Assembly (NCBI GenBank): GCA_964575845.1
Contig: CAZNSX010000001.1
Span: forward strand, 372,001-436,000
From: CAZNSX01 sp964575845
GTDB lineage: Bacteria; UBA8248; CAZNSX01
Length of the DNA stretch: 64,000 nucleotides
Direction of reading: 5' to 3'
Made by a program: the position numbers and the translations under genes. The notes under the pieces were generated by a model. It was not told where the DNA came from. It saw only the letters and a program-made list of their open reading frames with translations, and did not search any database. Shown here piece after piece: positions 34,834 to 42,473 of this stretch. The number at the start of each line of letters is the position of its first letter. Positions within the stretch are counted from its first letter, which is position 1.

Positions 34834-35304
34834 ATGATCACCGGCTTCAATCACCTGGGCATTACCGTTAGCGAGATGGAAAAAGTTCTTCCCTTCTACC
34901 GGGATGTCTTAGGCTGGAGGGTCGTCTTTCACGAGGTATTAAAGGACCGAGAGTCTTTCAGGGCTGTTACGACCTCGGCCAAGGGGGATCTTGAGATTGC
35001 GCTTCTCAGGCCAGAGGGAAGCGGCGATACCATTGAACTCCTCCACTACCACCGGGATGACAGGAGGATCCTCGGGGGGAGCAACTGGGATATAGGGAAG
35101 ATGCACATAACCTTCAAGGTGGATGATGTGGAGAAGAGCTTTGCGGAGCTGAAGGCGAAAGGGGTGGAGTTTACCTCCGACCGCCCCATTCTCTTTGAAA
35201 GAACCGCTGACATGAACCTCAAGGCCGCCTATTTCAAGGACCCCGACGGAAACACCCTGGAGATAATGGAGGTTTTTGAGGGAATCTGGGAGCCCAGGCC
35301 CTAG
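34834..35304 (+). CDS. VOC-family (glyoxalase/methylmalonyl-CoA epimerase-like) protein
   Basis: The 156-residue protein has two beta-alpha-beta-beta-beta units of the vicinal oxygen chelate fold. The N-terminal metal His is in ITGFNHLGITV, the second ligand region in MHITFKVDDV (His), and the C-terminal Glu in AYFKDPDGNTLEIME. The ATG at 34834 follows GGGGG at 8 bases. Family members include glyoxalase I, dioxygenases and epimerases; the DPDGNTLE ending is common to many uncharacterised ones. Substrate unknown. Confidence 0.87.
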   Translation: MITGFNHLGITVSEMEKVLPFYRDVLGWRVVFHEVLKDRESFRAVTTSAKGDLEIALLRPEGSGDTIELLHYHRDDRRILGGSNWDIGKMHITFKVDDVEKSFAELKAKGVEFTSDRPILFERTADMNLKAAYFKDPDGNTLEIMEVFEGIWEPRP

Positions 35305-35358
35305 AGACAGAGGCGTGAGGACCCTTCGGCTCCAGGGGCTAAGGAGGAGGTGAGGGTC

Positions 35359-35523
35359 GTGCCCCTCTATGAGTTTCAGTGTGAGAAATGCAAAGAGAGC
35401 TTTTCCCTGTGGCTCTCCCTCGAGGATTATGACAAGGGGAGCTATGAGTGTCCAAAATGCAAGGGCAAGGAAGTGAAGCGCCTGGTCTCTAGCTTCCAGA
35501 CCAAGACATCGAGGAAGAGCTGA
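35359..35523 (+). CDS. FmdB-family zinc-ribbon protein
   Basis: A 54-residue protein starting at a GTG with AAGGAGGAGG upstream. It opens with PLYEFQCEKC, the hallmark of FmdB/regulatory zinc ribbons, and has Cys8/Cys11 and Cys31/Cys34 (CPKC) as the zinc ligands. It ends with a basic tail. It was too short for a 60-codon cutoff but is a clear family match. FmdB was proposed as a regulator for formamidase/amidase genes; nitrilase-superfamily genes are nearby (32567, 39191), so a link to nitrogen-compound metabolism is possible. Confidence 0.8.
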   Translation: MPLYEFQCEKCKESFSLWLSLEDYDKGSYECPKCKGKEVKRLVSSFQTKTSRKS

Positions 35524-36235
35524 GCGGGGAGGCCCAAGCAGGGTCTTCCATCTCCCCTTAGACCGATAGGGGGCTGCTTTCCTACTTCCTACCGTCGGGT
35601 CGAAGAAGCCTCGCCTCCTTACCGTTGGCTCTCCACCCCCCTGAGCAGAAGTTCTCTCAAGCTTCCCCCCTTTCTCCCTGATAAGTGTAGAGTACCAGTG
35701 CTAAAGAGCCAGGTTGGCCCTTGAAGCGCGTGTGGGCAAAATCAGCCCGGGGGAATATTTCTGGCGATGGAAGATTAATATAGATGAGAGAAATGAAAGC
35801 CATTCTCATCAGCATGAATCTTACAGGAGGTAAATGTAGGTCATGATTGATTTTCTGATCAGCGTTTTCTGCTATCCCGCGTGTTTATGAGGCGTGAGCG
35901 TTCCTTGGGGGGAATGGCCGTTCTTTATCAGGACGTTCCCAAAAACCCTCCTCGGAATGCCCGGGGGAAGGGGCTTTTCCGCTTTTGCCCGCTGTGAGGG
36001 CGCGAGGGGAAGGACTATTTCCATCTTTCGAGATTTTCCTTTTCTCGCGGCGGCCACTCTGCTATCTTGCCGATAATTTCATTTGCTTGAGCCTTATCCT
36101 CGCTCTTGAGTGGCTCGACCATCGCAGACCTACCCGATAGTGCTACTAGCTGAGAGAAATCTGGAAAAGGGAGGCGATAAGGCGGGCTAGCGCCCTGACC
36201 TTACTCCCGAAAAACCACTTTCTTGGAAAGACCCG
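35524..36235. other. Gene-free region of about 700 bases
   Basis: An isolated Shine-Dalgarno-like AGGAGGT at about 35825 precedes ATG-TAG and a 15-codon frame (MIDFLISVFCYPACL), too short to call. Nothing else is supportable. Confidence 0.5.
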
Positions 36236-37147
36236 TTGCTCAAGGCCTTCATCGTCGTGACCCTCTGGGGAAGCTCCTACGTGGTGACCAAAGGCGTCAC
36301 GATGCAGATGAGCGCCTCGGCGCTCGCCTTTATCCGGTGGGGGATAGCCGCCCTGAGCCTGCTGGCCGTCGCACCCTTCACGGGCTGCCGGATTCTCCCC
36401 GCATGGCGTGAGCTCCCCATCGTTGCCCTGGCCGGAGTACTGGGCGTGGGCATCTGCGGTATCCTCTGGCATGCAGGGGTGCAGCTGACCCTGACCTCCC
36501 ACTCCTCACTCATCATGACCTTCTCTCCCATAATTGCCGCCCTCCTCTCGTGGACTCTCTCCCAAGAGAGCTTTCCCTTCAGGAAGGCGCTGGGAATCCT
36601 CATCTCGTTCCTTGGGGTTACGGTCGTCATTTCAGAGAGCTTTAGTTTTGAGCTGAAGAGGGAGTTTCTGGTTGGAGACCTCTTCATGCTGGGTGCTGCT
36701 GTCTCTTGGGCGGGCTATGTGGTCTACTGCAAATCGCTCATCTCCACCTTAAACCCCTTGGCCCTAAGCCTTTTGAGCTTCCTTTTCGGGACCTTTTTCC
36801 TCGCCCCCTTCGCTTACCTGGAGGACCTTCCAGCCCAGACTCTGAACTTAAGCCTTTGGGGGTGGGTCGGGATACTCTACCTGAGTGTCCCTCTGGGAGC
36901 CGGGGGTTTTTTCTTATGGAATAGTGCCCTCAAGAAGGTGGCAGTCTCCACCGTCATGGTCATCTCCAATCTCCTCCCTCTGATAGCTGCTTTTCTCGGC
37001 TGGCTTTTTCTGGGGGAGGGGTTGAGCCTCCACTTTGGCTTGGGGCTTGCATTGGTGGCCTCGGGGATATATCTGGTGGCCACTGCCGGAGGTGGAAGAC
37101 GTAGGGAGAGCCACGGCCCTCGGGCTGGCTCTTTTGCCCGGCACTAA
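36236..37147 (+). CDS. EamA/DMT-family transporter
   Basis: The 303-residue protein shows ten hydrophobic segments in two EamA repeats (LWGSSYVVTKG in TM1, and GDLFMLGAAVSWAGYVVYCKSL opening the second repeat), with the typical LGEGLSLHFGLGLALVASGIYL at the end. This drug/metabolite transporter family exports amino acids, nucleosides or metabolites. The only usable start is a TTG at 36236; the frame is closed by a stop at 36188 and has no ATG or GTG before TM1. Substrate cannot be inferred. Confidence 0.87.
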   Translation: MLKAFIVVTLWGSSYVVTKGVTMQMSASALAFIRWGIAALSLLAVAPFTGCRILPAWRELPIVALAGVLGVGICGILWHAGVQLTLTSHSSLIMTFSPIIAALLSWTLSQESFPFRKALGILISFLGVTVVISESFSFELKREFLVGDLFMLGAAVSWAGYVVYCKSLISTLNPLALSLLSFLFGTFFLAPFAYLEDLPAQTLNLSLWGWVGILYLSVPLGAGGFFLWNSALKKVAVSTVMVISNLLPLIAAFLGWLFLGEGLSLHFGLGLALVASGIYLVATAGGGRRRESHGPRAGSFARH

Positions 37148-37176
37148 AGAGGAAAGACATGAGAGAGGGAAAAACC

Positions 37177-37359
37177 ATGGTGGAAAAGAGCTACGAAGGT
37201 CCCGAGAGGCGTGAGGGCAAAGACAGGCGGAAGGGCTTCAGGAGGGAGGTAGACCGCCAGCGCTCCCTTCTCTGCCCTGAGTGCGGCGGCTTGGTTATGG
37301 TCGTCCATGCCCCGAAAAAAGCGAGGGCATGTCCTTTCTGCCGGAAGGAGCTCCCCTGA
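37177..37359 (+). CDS. Small zinc-ribbon protein with an RRxGxDRR motif
   Basis: A 60-residue protein with an N-terminal GPERREGKDRRKGFRR segment and a C-terminal zinc knuckle pair, Cys33/Cys36 (CPECGG) and Cys52/Cys55 (CPFC). GAGAGGG lies 7 bases before this ATG; an in-frame ATG at 37159 is equally possible. The ERR/DRR motif recurs in the small protein at 15545-15760. It follows the EamA transporter by 12-29 bases and may share its transcript. Function unknown. Confidence 0.65.
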   Translation: MVEKSYEGPERREGKDRRKGFRREVDRQRSLLCPECGGLVMVVHAPKKARACPFCRKELP

Positions 37360-37377
37360 GAGGGCGGGGGGTTTTTT
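37351..37377 (+). terminator. Probable intrinsic terminator after the zinc-ribbon gene
   Basis: CTCCCC (37351-37356) can pair with GGGGGG (37366-37371) across a 9-base loop, directly followed by TTTTTT (37372-37377). The stem is short and contains one T-G pair, but the U-run and location at the gene end support it. Confidence 0.55.
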
Positions 37378-37720
37378 ATTCTCCAATCTCCGGGTTTGAC
37401 GGGCAAGCCTGTGCCCAAAAGGGGGTAGTCTCGTATTCAACCAGACCTTTGGTCTTTAGGACCTGAATCTCCCCACCTTTTGGGATTTCCCTGCTCCCTC
37501 CTTCAAGAATCTTCGAGCGAACCCCTCAGGACCTCCCCCACGAGATAAAGTTCTCCCTCCAAACTCAAGTCACCCTCTGAAATTGCCGATAAAAAAAGCG
37601 AATTGTTCAGGCCTACCGAGTTAGGGTTATGCGGACGGGGTGGAGGTGAAAGCATTTGCCCCAGCCTCATCCGGAACTCCTACTCTCTTTTGACTCGGAA
37701 AGAAGTAGTGGGAGGAAGAT
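37378..37720. other. Intergenic region before the HD-GYP gene
   Basis: About 340 bases with no supportable gene. Only a good ribosome binding site (GGGAGGAAGAT) at the end, for the GTG start of the HD-GYP gene. Confidence 0.45.
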
Positions 37721-38740
37721 GTGAGTACGCAAGCACAAGCCTTAGCCACAAAACGCAAGTTCAAGATGGTGGTCAAGGGAAAGGAGAGGGAAGGCGCCGC
37801 CCAGTTCCGCAGGATTGAGCTCTCCCTTCTCGAAGAAGATATTCTCTTATTCGACCTCTACCTTTTCGATAAGGAACGCCGGGAACTGGTCCCTCTGATG
37901 AGTATGGGCTCCAGCTTAACGCACCGCAAAAAGAAAGAGCTCTTAGGCCGTGGAATAGAAATTCTCTACGTTCCCATCAAGGATAAAAAGGCGCTCGACG
38001 ATTATGTGGAATCAAAGCTTCCCCAGGTGCTCAAGAGCGATATTCCTCCCAAGCGGAAGCTGGAGCTTACCTACAACTCCGCCCAGCAGATAATGGACGA
38101 GGTTTTCACTAACTATAAAGATAAACGGAATATCCGGCGAGCCAAGAGCGCGGTCTCGGGCATCGTGAACCTCTTCATCAAGGAAAAGGAAGCCCTCACC
38201 AACATAATCGACCTTACCGTTCACGATTACTACACCTACACCCACTCCCTCCATGTCTGCCTCTACGGCACGGCCACAGCCCTGAAACTCTATTCCGAGA
38301 AAGCCCTTGAGAAAATAAAGCATATCTCTTTCGGGTTTCTCATGCACGATATAGGCAAGACCAAGATAGACCCCGCTATTCTTAACAAGCCGGGGAAACT
38401 CAACGACGATGAGTGGAAAGAGATCAAGAAACATCCCTGGTGGGGCTACAGGATCCTGGAAGACATAAAGGAGATAACCCCCGATGCGGCCAAGATCGTC
38501 CTCCATCATCACGAAAGGGTGGATGGCTCCGGATACCCCAAGGGGCTCAAGGGCCATGAGATGGGCACGCTAAGCCGAATCTGCGCCTTTTGCGATGTCT
38601 TTGATGCCATGACCACTAACCGCCCCTACCGAGGGGCGAGACCCGCCTACGAAGCCCTCACAGTCATAAGGGATGATATGAAGAAGTTGAATGACCCAAA
38701 GCTCTTCGAAATCTTCGTCAAAATCTTCATCGAAAAGTGA
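37721..38740 (+). CDS. HD-GYP domain cyclic-di-GMP phosphodiesterase-type protein
   Basis: The 339-residue protein has a C-terminal HD-GYP domain: His175 (YTYTHSLHV), His209-Asp210 (MHDIGKTK), His238 (KKHPWWGY) and HHERVDGSGYPKG (263-275), the conserved GYP loop. The first 110 residues form an N-terminal domain with no receiver signature, resembling the DUF3391-like region found before some HD-GYP domains. The expected activity is hydrolysis of c-di-GMP, which controls biofilm and motility. The GTG start follows GGAGGAAGAT. It is not near flagellar or pilus genes. Confidence 0.88.
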   Translation: MSTQAQALATKRKFKMVVKGKEREGAAQFRRIELSLLEEDILLFDLYLFDKERRELVPLMSMGSSLTHRKKKELLGRGIEILYVPIKDKKALDDYVESKLPQVLKSDIPPKRKLELTYNSAQQIMDEVFTNYKDKRNIRRAKSAVSGIVNLFIKEKEALTNIIDLTVHDYYTYTHSLHVCLYGTATALKLYSEKALEKIKHISFGFLMHDIGKTKIDPAILNKPGKLNDDEWKEIKKHPWWGYRILEDIKEITPDAAKIVLHHHERVDGSGYPKGLKGHEMGTLSRICAFCDVFDAMTTNRPYRGARPAYEALTVIRDDMKKLNDPKLFEIFVKIFIEK

Positions 38741-38785
38741 CAGGGCAGTGGGCGCCCCCGTGCGCCCGAGGGAATGAGCCGGACC

Positions 38786-38968
38786 TTATTTCAATTCCAC
38801 TGGCACCCTCGCGAAAATACGCCTTCCGCCCACCTCAACGAGGTTCACTTCCTGGGGCCTATTGATTCCCGCTCCGGCCCTCCGGGGCGAGAGCCAAGGG
38901 TTCAGGGCTATCACCACGAGCGCGGCCGCAATCACGGCCAGAAGGAACTTTGTGAACCTATCGGTCAT
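38786..38968 (-). CDS. Small single-pass membrane protein
   Basis: A 60-residue protein starting at MTDRFTKFLLAVIAAALVVIALNPWL, a short basic N-terminus followed by one hydrophobic helix, then a periplasmic-type tail ending in VGGRRIFARVPVELK. Small proteins with this MTDRFTKxLLAVIA opening are frequent and uncharacterised in delta-type proteobacteria. GGGAG lies 9 bases before the ATG at 38968. Confidence 0.6.
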   Translation of the reverse strand: MTDRFTKFLLAVIAAALVVIALNPWLSPRRAGAGINRPQEVNLVEVGGRRIFARVPVELK

Positions 38969-39190
38969 TTTCTTTTCTCCCGAGTTCTCAGGGGGGGTCT
39001 CGGACCTCAGCTCCCAACGGAGCACCTGAAGAGAAGCAGTGACGAAATATCTCCACTACCCACATTTCACCGGCAAGTCGGAGAGGGGTCCCGAAGAGGT
39101 GATGCCACCGGTCGCAGGGCTTTCTTTAAGCCCCTTGGACTACTCTTTCCTGATGAGATTTTGCCCCTGACTGCTTGTGGCCTAGAACCC

Positions 39191-40297
39191 CTAAGCCCCG
39201 CCTTTCTCCCGGCCCTCGCCTTTGGAGAGTATCCCCCAGAGAATGGAAGAGATGCTTGCCGACACCTGAGGTTTGAGCTTGTCCAAGAGCTCTCTAGCCA
39301 AAGCCGGGAGCTCTTCCCTGTGAGGCCCACTCTCCGCCGCGCCCGTCTCCCTGAGGGGAAGGTTCTCGCTCCGGTTGAGGCTCAAGGAGAGGACATCGAA
39401 GCGGTTGTAATGTCCCGTGATATCGTGCATGAGCTTTAAGGGGATTGCCTCTTCGAGGTCGATATCGGCATAGACGATCCCCTCCTCATCCACAAGCGGC
39501 TCCGAGAGATGCTGGCCCGTGGGGCCTATGATGGTGGTTATGGCATTGCGCGGGCTGGAGAGGAGGCGGCGCTTCTCTTCAGTATCCGCGAGCTCATCTA
39601 TCACCTCACCGGTGAGGCAGCCCGAGCAGAGGAGCACGAAGACCTTACCCTCTATTGCATGGGCTCTGGCCAGGGACGTCCTGACCCCTTCGACGTCAAA
39701 GCTCCCCGTGAAGGGAAAGGCAGGGTAGTTGGCGATATGAACCTGCTCCCCCTGTGCCAGGAGGGCAAAGCGGGCGAGGGTGTTCGTGTTCTCGCCGCAA
39801 TTGAGGCAACCGAGCCTTCCAACCTCCGTCTCGTACACCCTCAGGGTGGAGCCATCGCCCCTCCCCCAGACGAGCTTCTCGGCAAAGGTGGCGACGAGCT
39901 TCCGGTGCTTTCCCAAGAGCCGGCCACGGCTGTCGATGAAGATGTTGGTGTTGTAGATCGTGCCGAACCTCACCGGGTCAATCTCGTTTATGCCAATGAC
40001 GACGTTTGCACCCGTTTCCCGCGCCGCGGCCGAGAGGCTCTCCGTCTCGGGCCCGGGCACCCTGACGGACTCCTTGTAAAGGCGCTTGAAATACTCGGCC
40101 CCGGCAAAGGGATGGTCTATCCAGATCCAGTAGGGATAGGCCGGGATGAAGACCTCGGGGAAGGCGATGAGCCGCGCCCCCTGGGAGGCGGCCTCCCTTA
40201 TGAGCCTGCAGGCCTTCTCGGTGGTGGCCTCCCTGTCGAGCCAGACGGGTGCCACCTGGACCGCGGCCGCCTTGAACTTAGGATAGGTGTCAGGCAT
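39191..40297 (-). CDS. Nitrilase
   Basis: The 368-residue sequence is a typical nitrilase (nitrile to carboxylic acid plus ammonia). The catalytic triad is complete: Glu in AFPEVFIPAYPYW, Lys in GKHRKLVATFAEKLVWGRGDG and Cys in GCLNCGENTN. The AEKLVW(G)xGDG and CGEN blocks are characteristic of nitrilases rather than amidases. The C-terminal 60 residues, variable in the family, would control spiral filament assembly. It is monocistronic on the minus strand. The natural substrate is unknown. Confidence 0.92.
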   Translation of the reverse strand: MPDTYPKFKAAAVQVAPVWLDREATTEKACRLIREAASQGARLIAFPEVFIPAYPYWIWIDHPFAGAEYFKRLYKESVRVPGPETESLSAAARETGANVVIGINEIDPVRFGTIYNTNIFIDSRGRLLGKHRKLVATFAEKLVWGRGDGSTLRVYETEVGRLGCLNCGENTNTLARFALLAQGEQVHIANYPAFPFTGSFDVEGVRTSLARAHAIEGKVFVLLCSGCLTGEVIDELADTEEKRRLLSSPRNAITTIIGPTGQHLSEPLVDEEGIVYADIDLEEAIPLKLMHDITGHYNRFDVLSLSLNRSENLPLRETGAAESGPHREELPALARELLDKLKPQVSASISSILWGILSKGEGREKGGA

Positions 40298-40382
40298 GGG
40301 TTAACCCCTTCTGAGAAAGTTGATTCTCCCAGACATGAAAGTTCTTCCCGCCTGGAAGGGATGGAGATTCTTCCCTCCCAGC

Positions 40383-40581
40383 CTACTCCTTCTTCCACAG
40401 GGACATCTGGGCAAGACTGAGCGAAATGGCCAAGAGAAGGCAGACAGCCGAGAACCTGAGGTAGGAGGGGGGCAAGAGCCCGAACGCGGTAAAACCCGCA
40501 GCCTTAGAGATGACACCGATGATGATGCTCGCGAAAGCAGCTATGAAGAGGACCCAGAGGTAGCAGGTGTAAGTGTTTCAT
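40383..40581 (-). pseudogene. Small two-helix membrane protein with an apparent frameshift near its start
   Basis: The minus-strand frame from 40577 to the TAG at 40383 encodes TYTCYLWVLFIAAFASIIIG, a second hydrophobic stretch (YLRFSAVCLLLAISLSLAQM) and WKKE, a two-helix membrane protein of a kind frequently seen in related bacteria. It has no ATG, GTG or TTG: the frame is closed by TGA immediately before. An ATG at 40579-40581 would be in frame if one A of the AAA at 40576-40578 were absent. Either a real frameshift or a one-base sequence error explains it. Confidence 0.45.
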
Positions 40582-40626
40582 CAGCCAGATGGTAGGGTCC
40601 TCCCCCGGCGAAAGGTGAGTCAAGCC

Positions 40627-41460
40627 CTAACCCTCCATGCCCGTGAGCTTCTCATATATGTTCCCGATCCCCAGCGATTGAAGGAGCTGGTAGCGGGCCT
40701 CCAGGCCGGGCGGCGTCAAGAAGCGACGGATATAGGCCACCTTCTTTGTGGTCTCTTCCTTGCTAAGCCCCTTATCGATGCAGGACTGGACCTCTCTCAC
40801 GATTTCCCTGATGCTTTCCTTGAGGCCCGGGAGCACGCCCTTATCGCAAACCTCGCCGTGGCCCGGCACTATGAAGTCCACATCCATGCAACCGATGGCA
40901 TCCAGGGTCTTCAGCCAGGTGTCCGGATGAACAGCCGAGTGGAAGAGGGGAGGGGTCTTATTCACCACGTTGTCGCCCGTGAATACGACCTTCTCCTCAG
41001 GCAGATATACCGCCGCCTGGTAGGGAGAATGACCGGCGAGATTTATGAGGTTCAGGGTCTTATCCCCGAGGTAGAGGCTTAGCCTCTCGCTGAAGGTGAT
41101 TGAGGGCTCCCGGGGTTTATAGTCCTTGAGGTGGGCGACCCCCTTGGGGTCTATGGCGGCGACTGTTTCCCTCACCCGCTCCACTCCGCCAAGGCTTGAA
41201 AGGAAAAGCTCCTTGGCTCCCTGGTGGGCGATGACGGTGGCGGGAAAGAAAAAGTTTCCCAATACATGGTCCGGGTGGAATTCGGTATTGATGAGGTATC
41301 TTATCTCCCCCTTCTTCTCTATGATGGCCCGCCACTGGAGGGCTTCGGTAGGCTTCTGTGGGGAGTCCACCATTACGATGCCTTCACCGGTCAGGATGAA
41401 GCTGTGGTTGCAACCCCAATAGGCCGTCTCGACGAAAACCCCTTTGGCTAACTCTCGCAT
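40627..41460 (-). CDS. MBL-fold metallo-hydrolase with altered first metal ligand
   Basis: The 277-residue protein begins at MRELAKGVFVETAY (ATG at 41460 with AGGAG 7 bases upstream). The MBL motif, normally HxHxDH, reads EFHPDH in NTEFHPDHVLGN, so the first His is Glu. The following ligands are intact: NLAGHSPYQAAVYL, FTGDNVV and VPGHGEVCD. The family includes hydrolases of esters, lactones and thioesters; the Glu substitution may change the metal site. It lies upstream of the homocysteine methyltransferase-like gene of the acs locus by about 130 bases on the same strand, but is probably a separate unit. Confidence 0.82.
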   Translation of the reverse strand: MRELAKGVFVETAYWGCNHSFILTGEGIVMVDSPQKPTEALQWRAIIEKKGEIRYLINTEFHPDHVLGNFFFPATVIAHQGAKELFLSSLGGVERVRETVAAIDPKGVAHLKDYKPREPSITFSERLSLYLGDKTLNLINLAGHSPYQAAVYLPEEKVVFTGDNVVNKTPPLFHSAVHPDTWLKTLDAIGCMDVDFIVPGHGEVCDKGVLPGLKESIREIVREVQSCIDKGLSKEETTKKVAYIRRFLTPPGLEARYQLLQSLGIGNIYEKLTGMEG

Positions 41461-41591
41461 GCTTTCTCTCCTATCAAGGTAGAGCAATATTGAATGGTGG
41501 TTACCGCCGAGGACATCTACTTGGCCCCAGCCATCCTTACCGTCAGCTAATATCAGATTAAAATAAGAAATTCAAGAATAGTAAAGGCCTC

Positions 41592-42473
41592 TCAGCCTTT
41601 GAGCAGGACCGCCATCCTCTTTATGTGCTCAGGCGTTGTGCCGCAGCAGCCGCCGATTATGTTCACGCCAAGCGCCTTGAGCTTTTTGGATTTTTCGGCA
41701 TAATCCTCGGGTCCCTGGCGGTAGACAGGCGTATCACCCTCCATCTCGGGCTTTCCGGCATTGGCCTGGGCAAGGAAGAATGCTTCCCTCCCCGCCATCA
41801 TCTCTTCCATGATCTCGGCCATCTCATCTATTCCGTTTCCGCAGTTGCTCCCCACAACGTCCGCTCCCGCCGCGAGCAGGCGCTCGGCCGCGGTCGGGGG
41901 GTCGATGCCCATCAGGGTATGGTAGCCCCGCCTTCCATGGTCAAAGGTCATGGTGGCAAAGATGGGGACCTCGGAGAGGGCCTTGGTCGCCTCTATGGCG
42001 GCCCGGGATTCCTCGGGGTCGCCCATGGTCTCGATGCAGATGGCGTCCACTCCAGCCTTGAGGGCGGCCGCTATCTGCTCGGAGAAGATTTCCTTCATCT
42101 CCTCAAATTTCAAGTTTCCCACGGGCTCCAGGAACTCCCCCGTGGGCCCTACCGAAAGGGCCACCCACTTCCCCTGAGGGGCCACTTCTTTTGCGAGCCT
42201 GACGGCCCTTGTGTTTAGGTCCTTCACCTCTTTTTCAAGGCCGAAGTGGGCGAGGCGCACCCTCGTGCCGCCGAAGGTGTTGGTGAGCACGATGTCGCTC
42301 CCGCTCTCGAAGTAAGCCCTGTGAATGGCCTGAACAGATTCGGGCCGCTCTCTGTTCCAGAGCTCGGGGCATTCGCCCGCCTTGAGGCCAGAGGCTATGA
42401 GCATGGTGCCCATGGCTCCATCAAAGAGAAGAAGCTCCCGCGCCTTAAGCCGCTCCAAGATTTCATGAGACAT
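41592..42473 (-). CDS. Homocysteine S-methyltransferase-family (MetH N-terminal-like) protein
   Basis: The 293-residue TIM barrel has the zinc/thiol-activation signatures LLFDGAMGTML, TNTFGGTR, GSNCGNGIDEM (first Cys ligand) and GGCCGTTPEHI (two Cys ligands). It corresponds to the homocysteine-binding module of MetH and to stand-alone methyltransferases. It overlaps the RACo-like gene by 11 bases and is the last gene of the acs operon, so its methyl donor could be a corrinoid protein of this locus rather than methyl-H4folate (inference). No B12- or folate-binding domains are fused. Confidence 0.88.
   Translation of the reverse strand: MSHEILERLKARELLLFDGAMGTMLIASGLKAGECPELWNRERPESVQAIHRAYFESGSDIVLTNTFGGTRVRLAHFGLEKEVKDLNTRAVRLAKEVAPQGKWVALSVGPTGEFLEPVGNLKFEEMKEIFSEQIAAALKAGVDAICIETMGDPEESRAAIEATKALSEVPIFATMTFDHGRRGYHTLMGIDPPTAAERLLAAGADVVGSNCGNGIDEMAEIMEEMMAGREAFFLAQANAGKPEMEGDTPVYRQGPEDYAEKSKKLKALGVNIIGGCCGTTPEHIKRMAVLLKG

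Noticed and set aside
35837..35890. 15-codon frame after an AGGAGGT sequence
   Set aside because: Too short and the Shine-Dalgarno is followed first by ATG-TAG.
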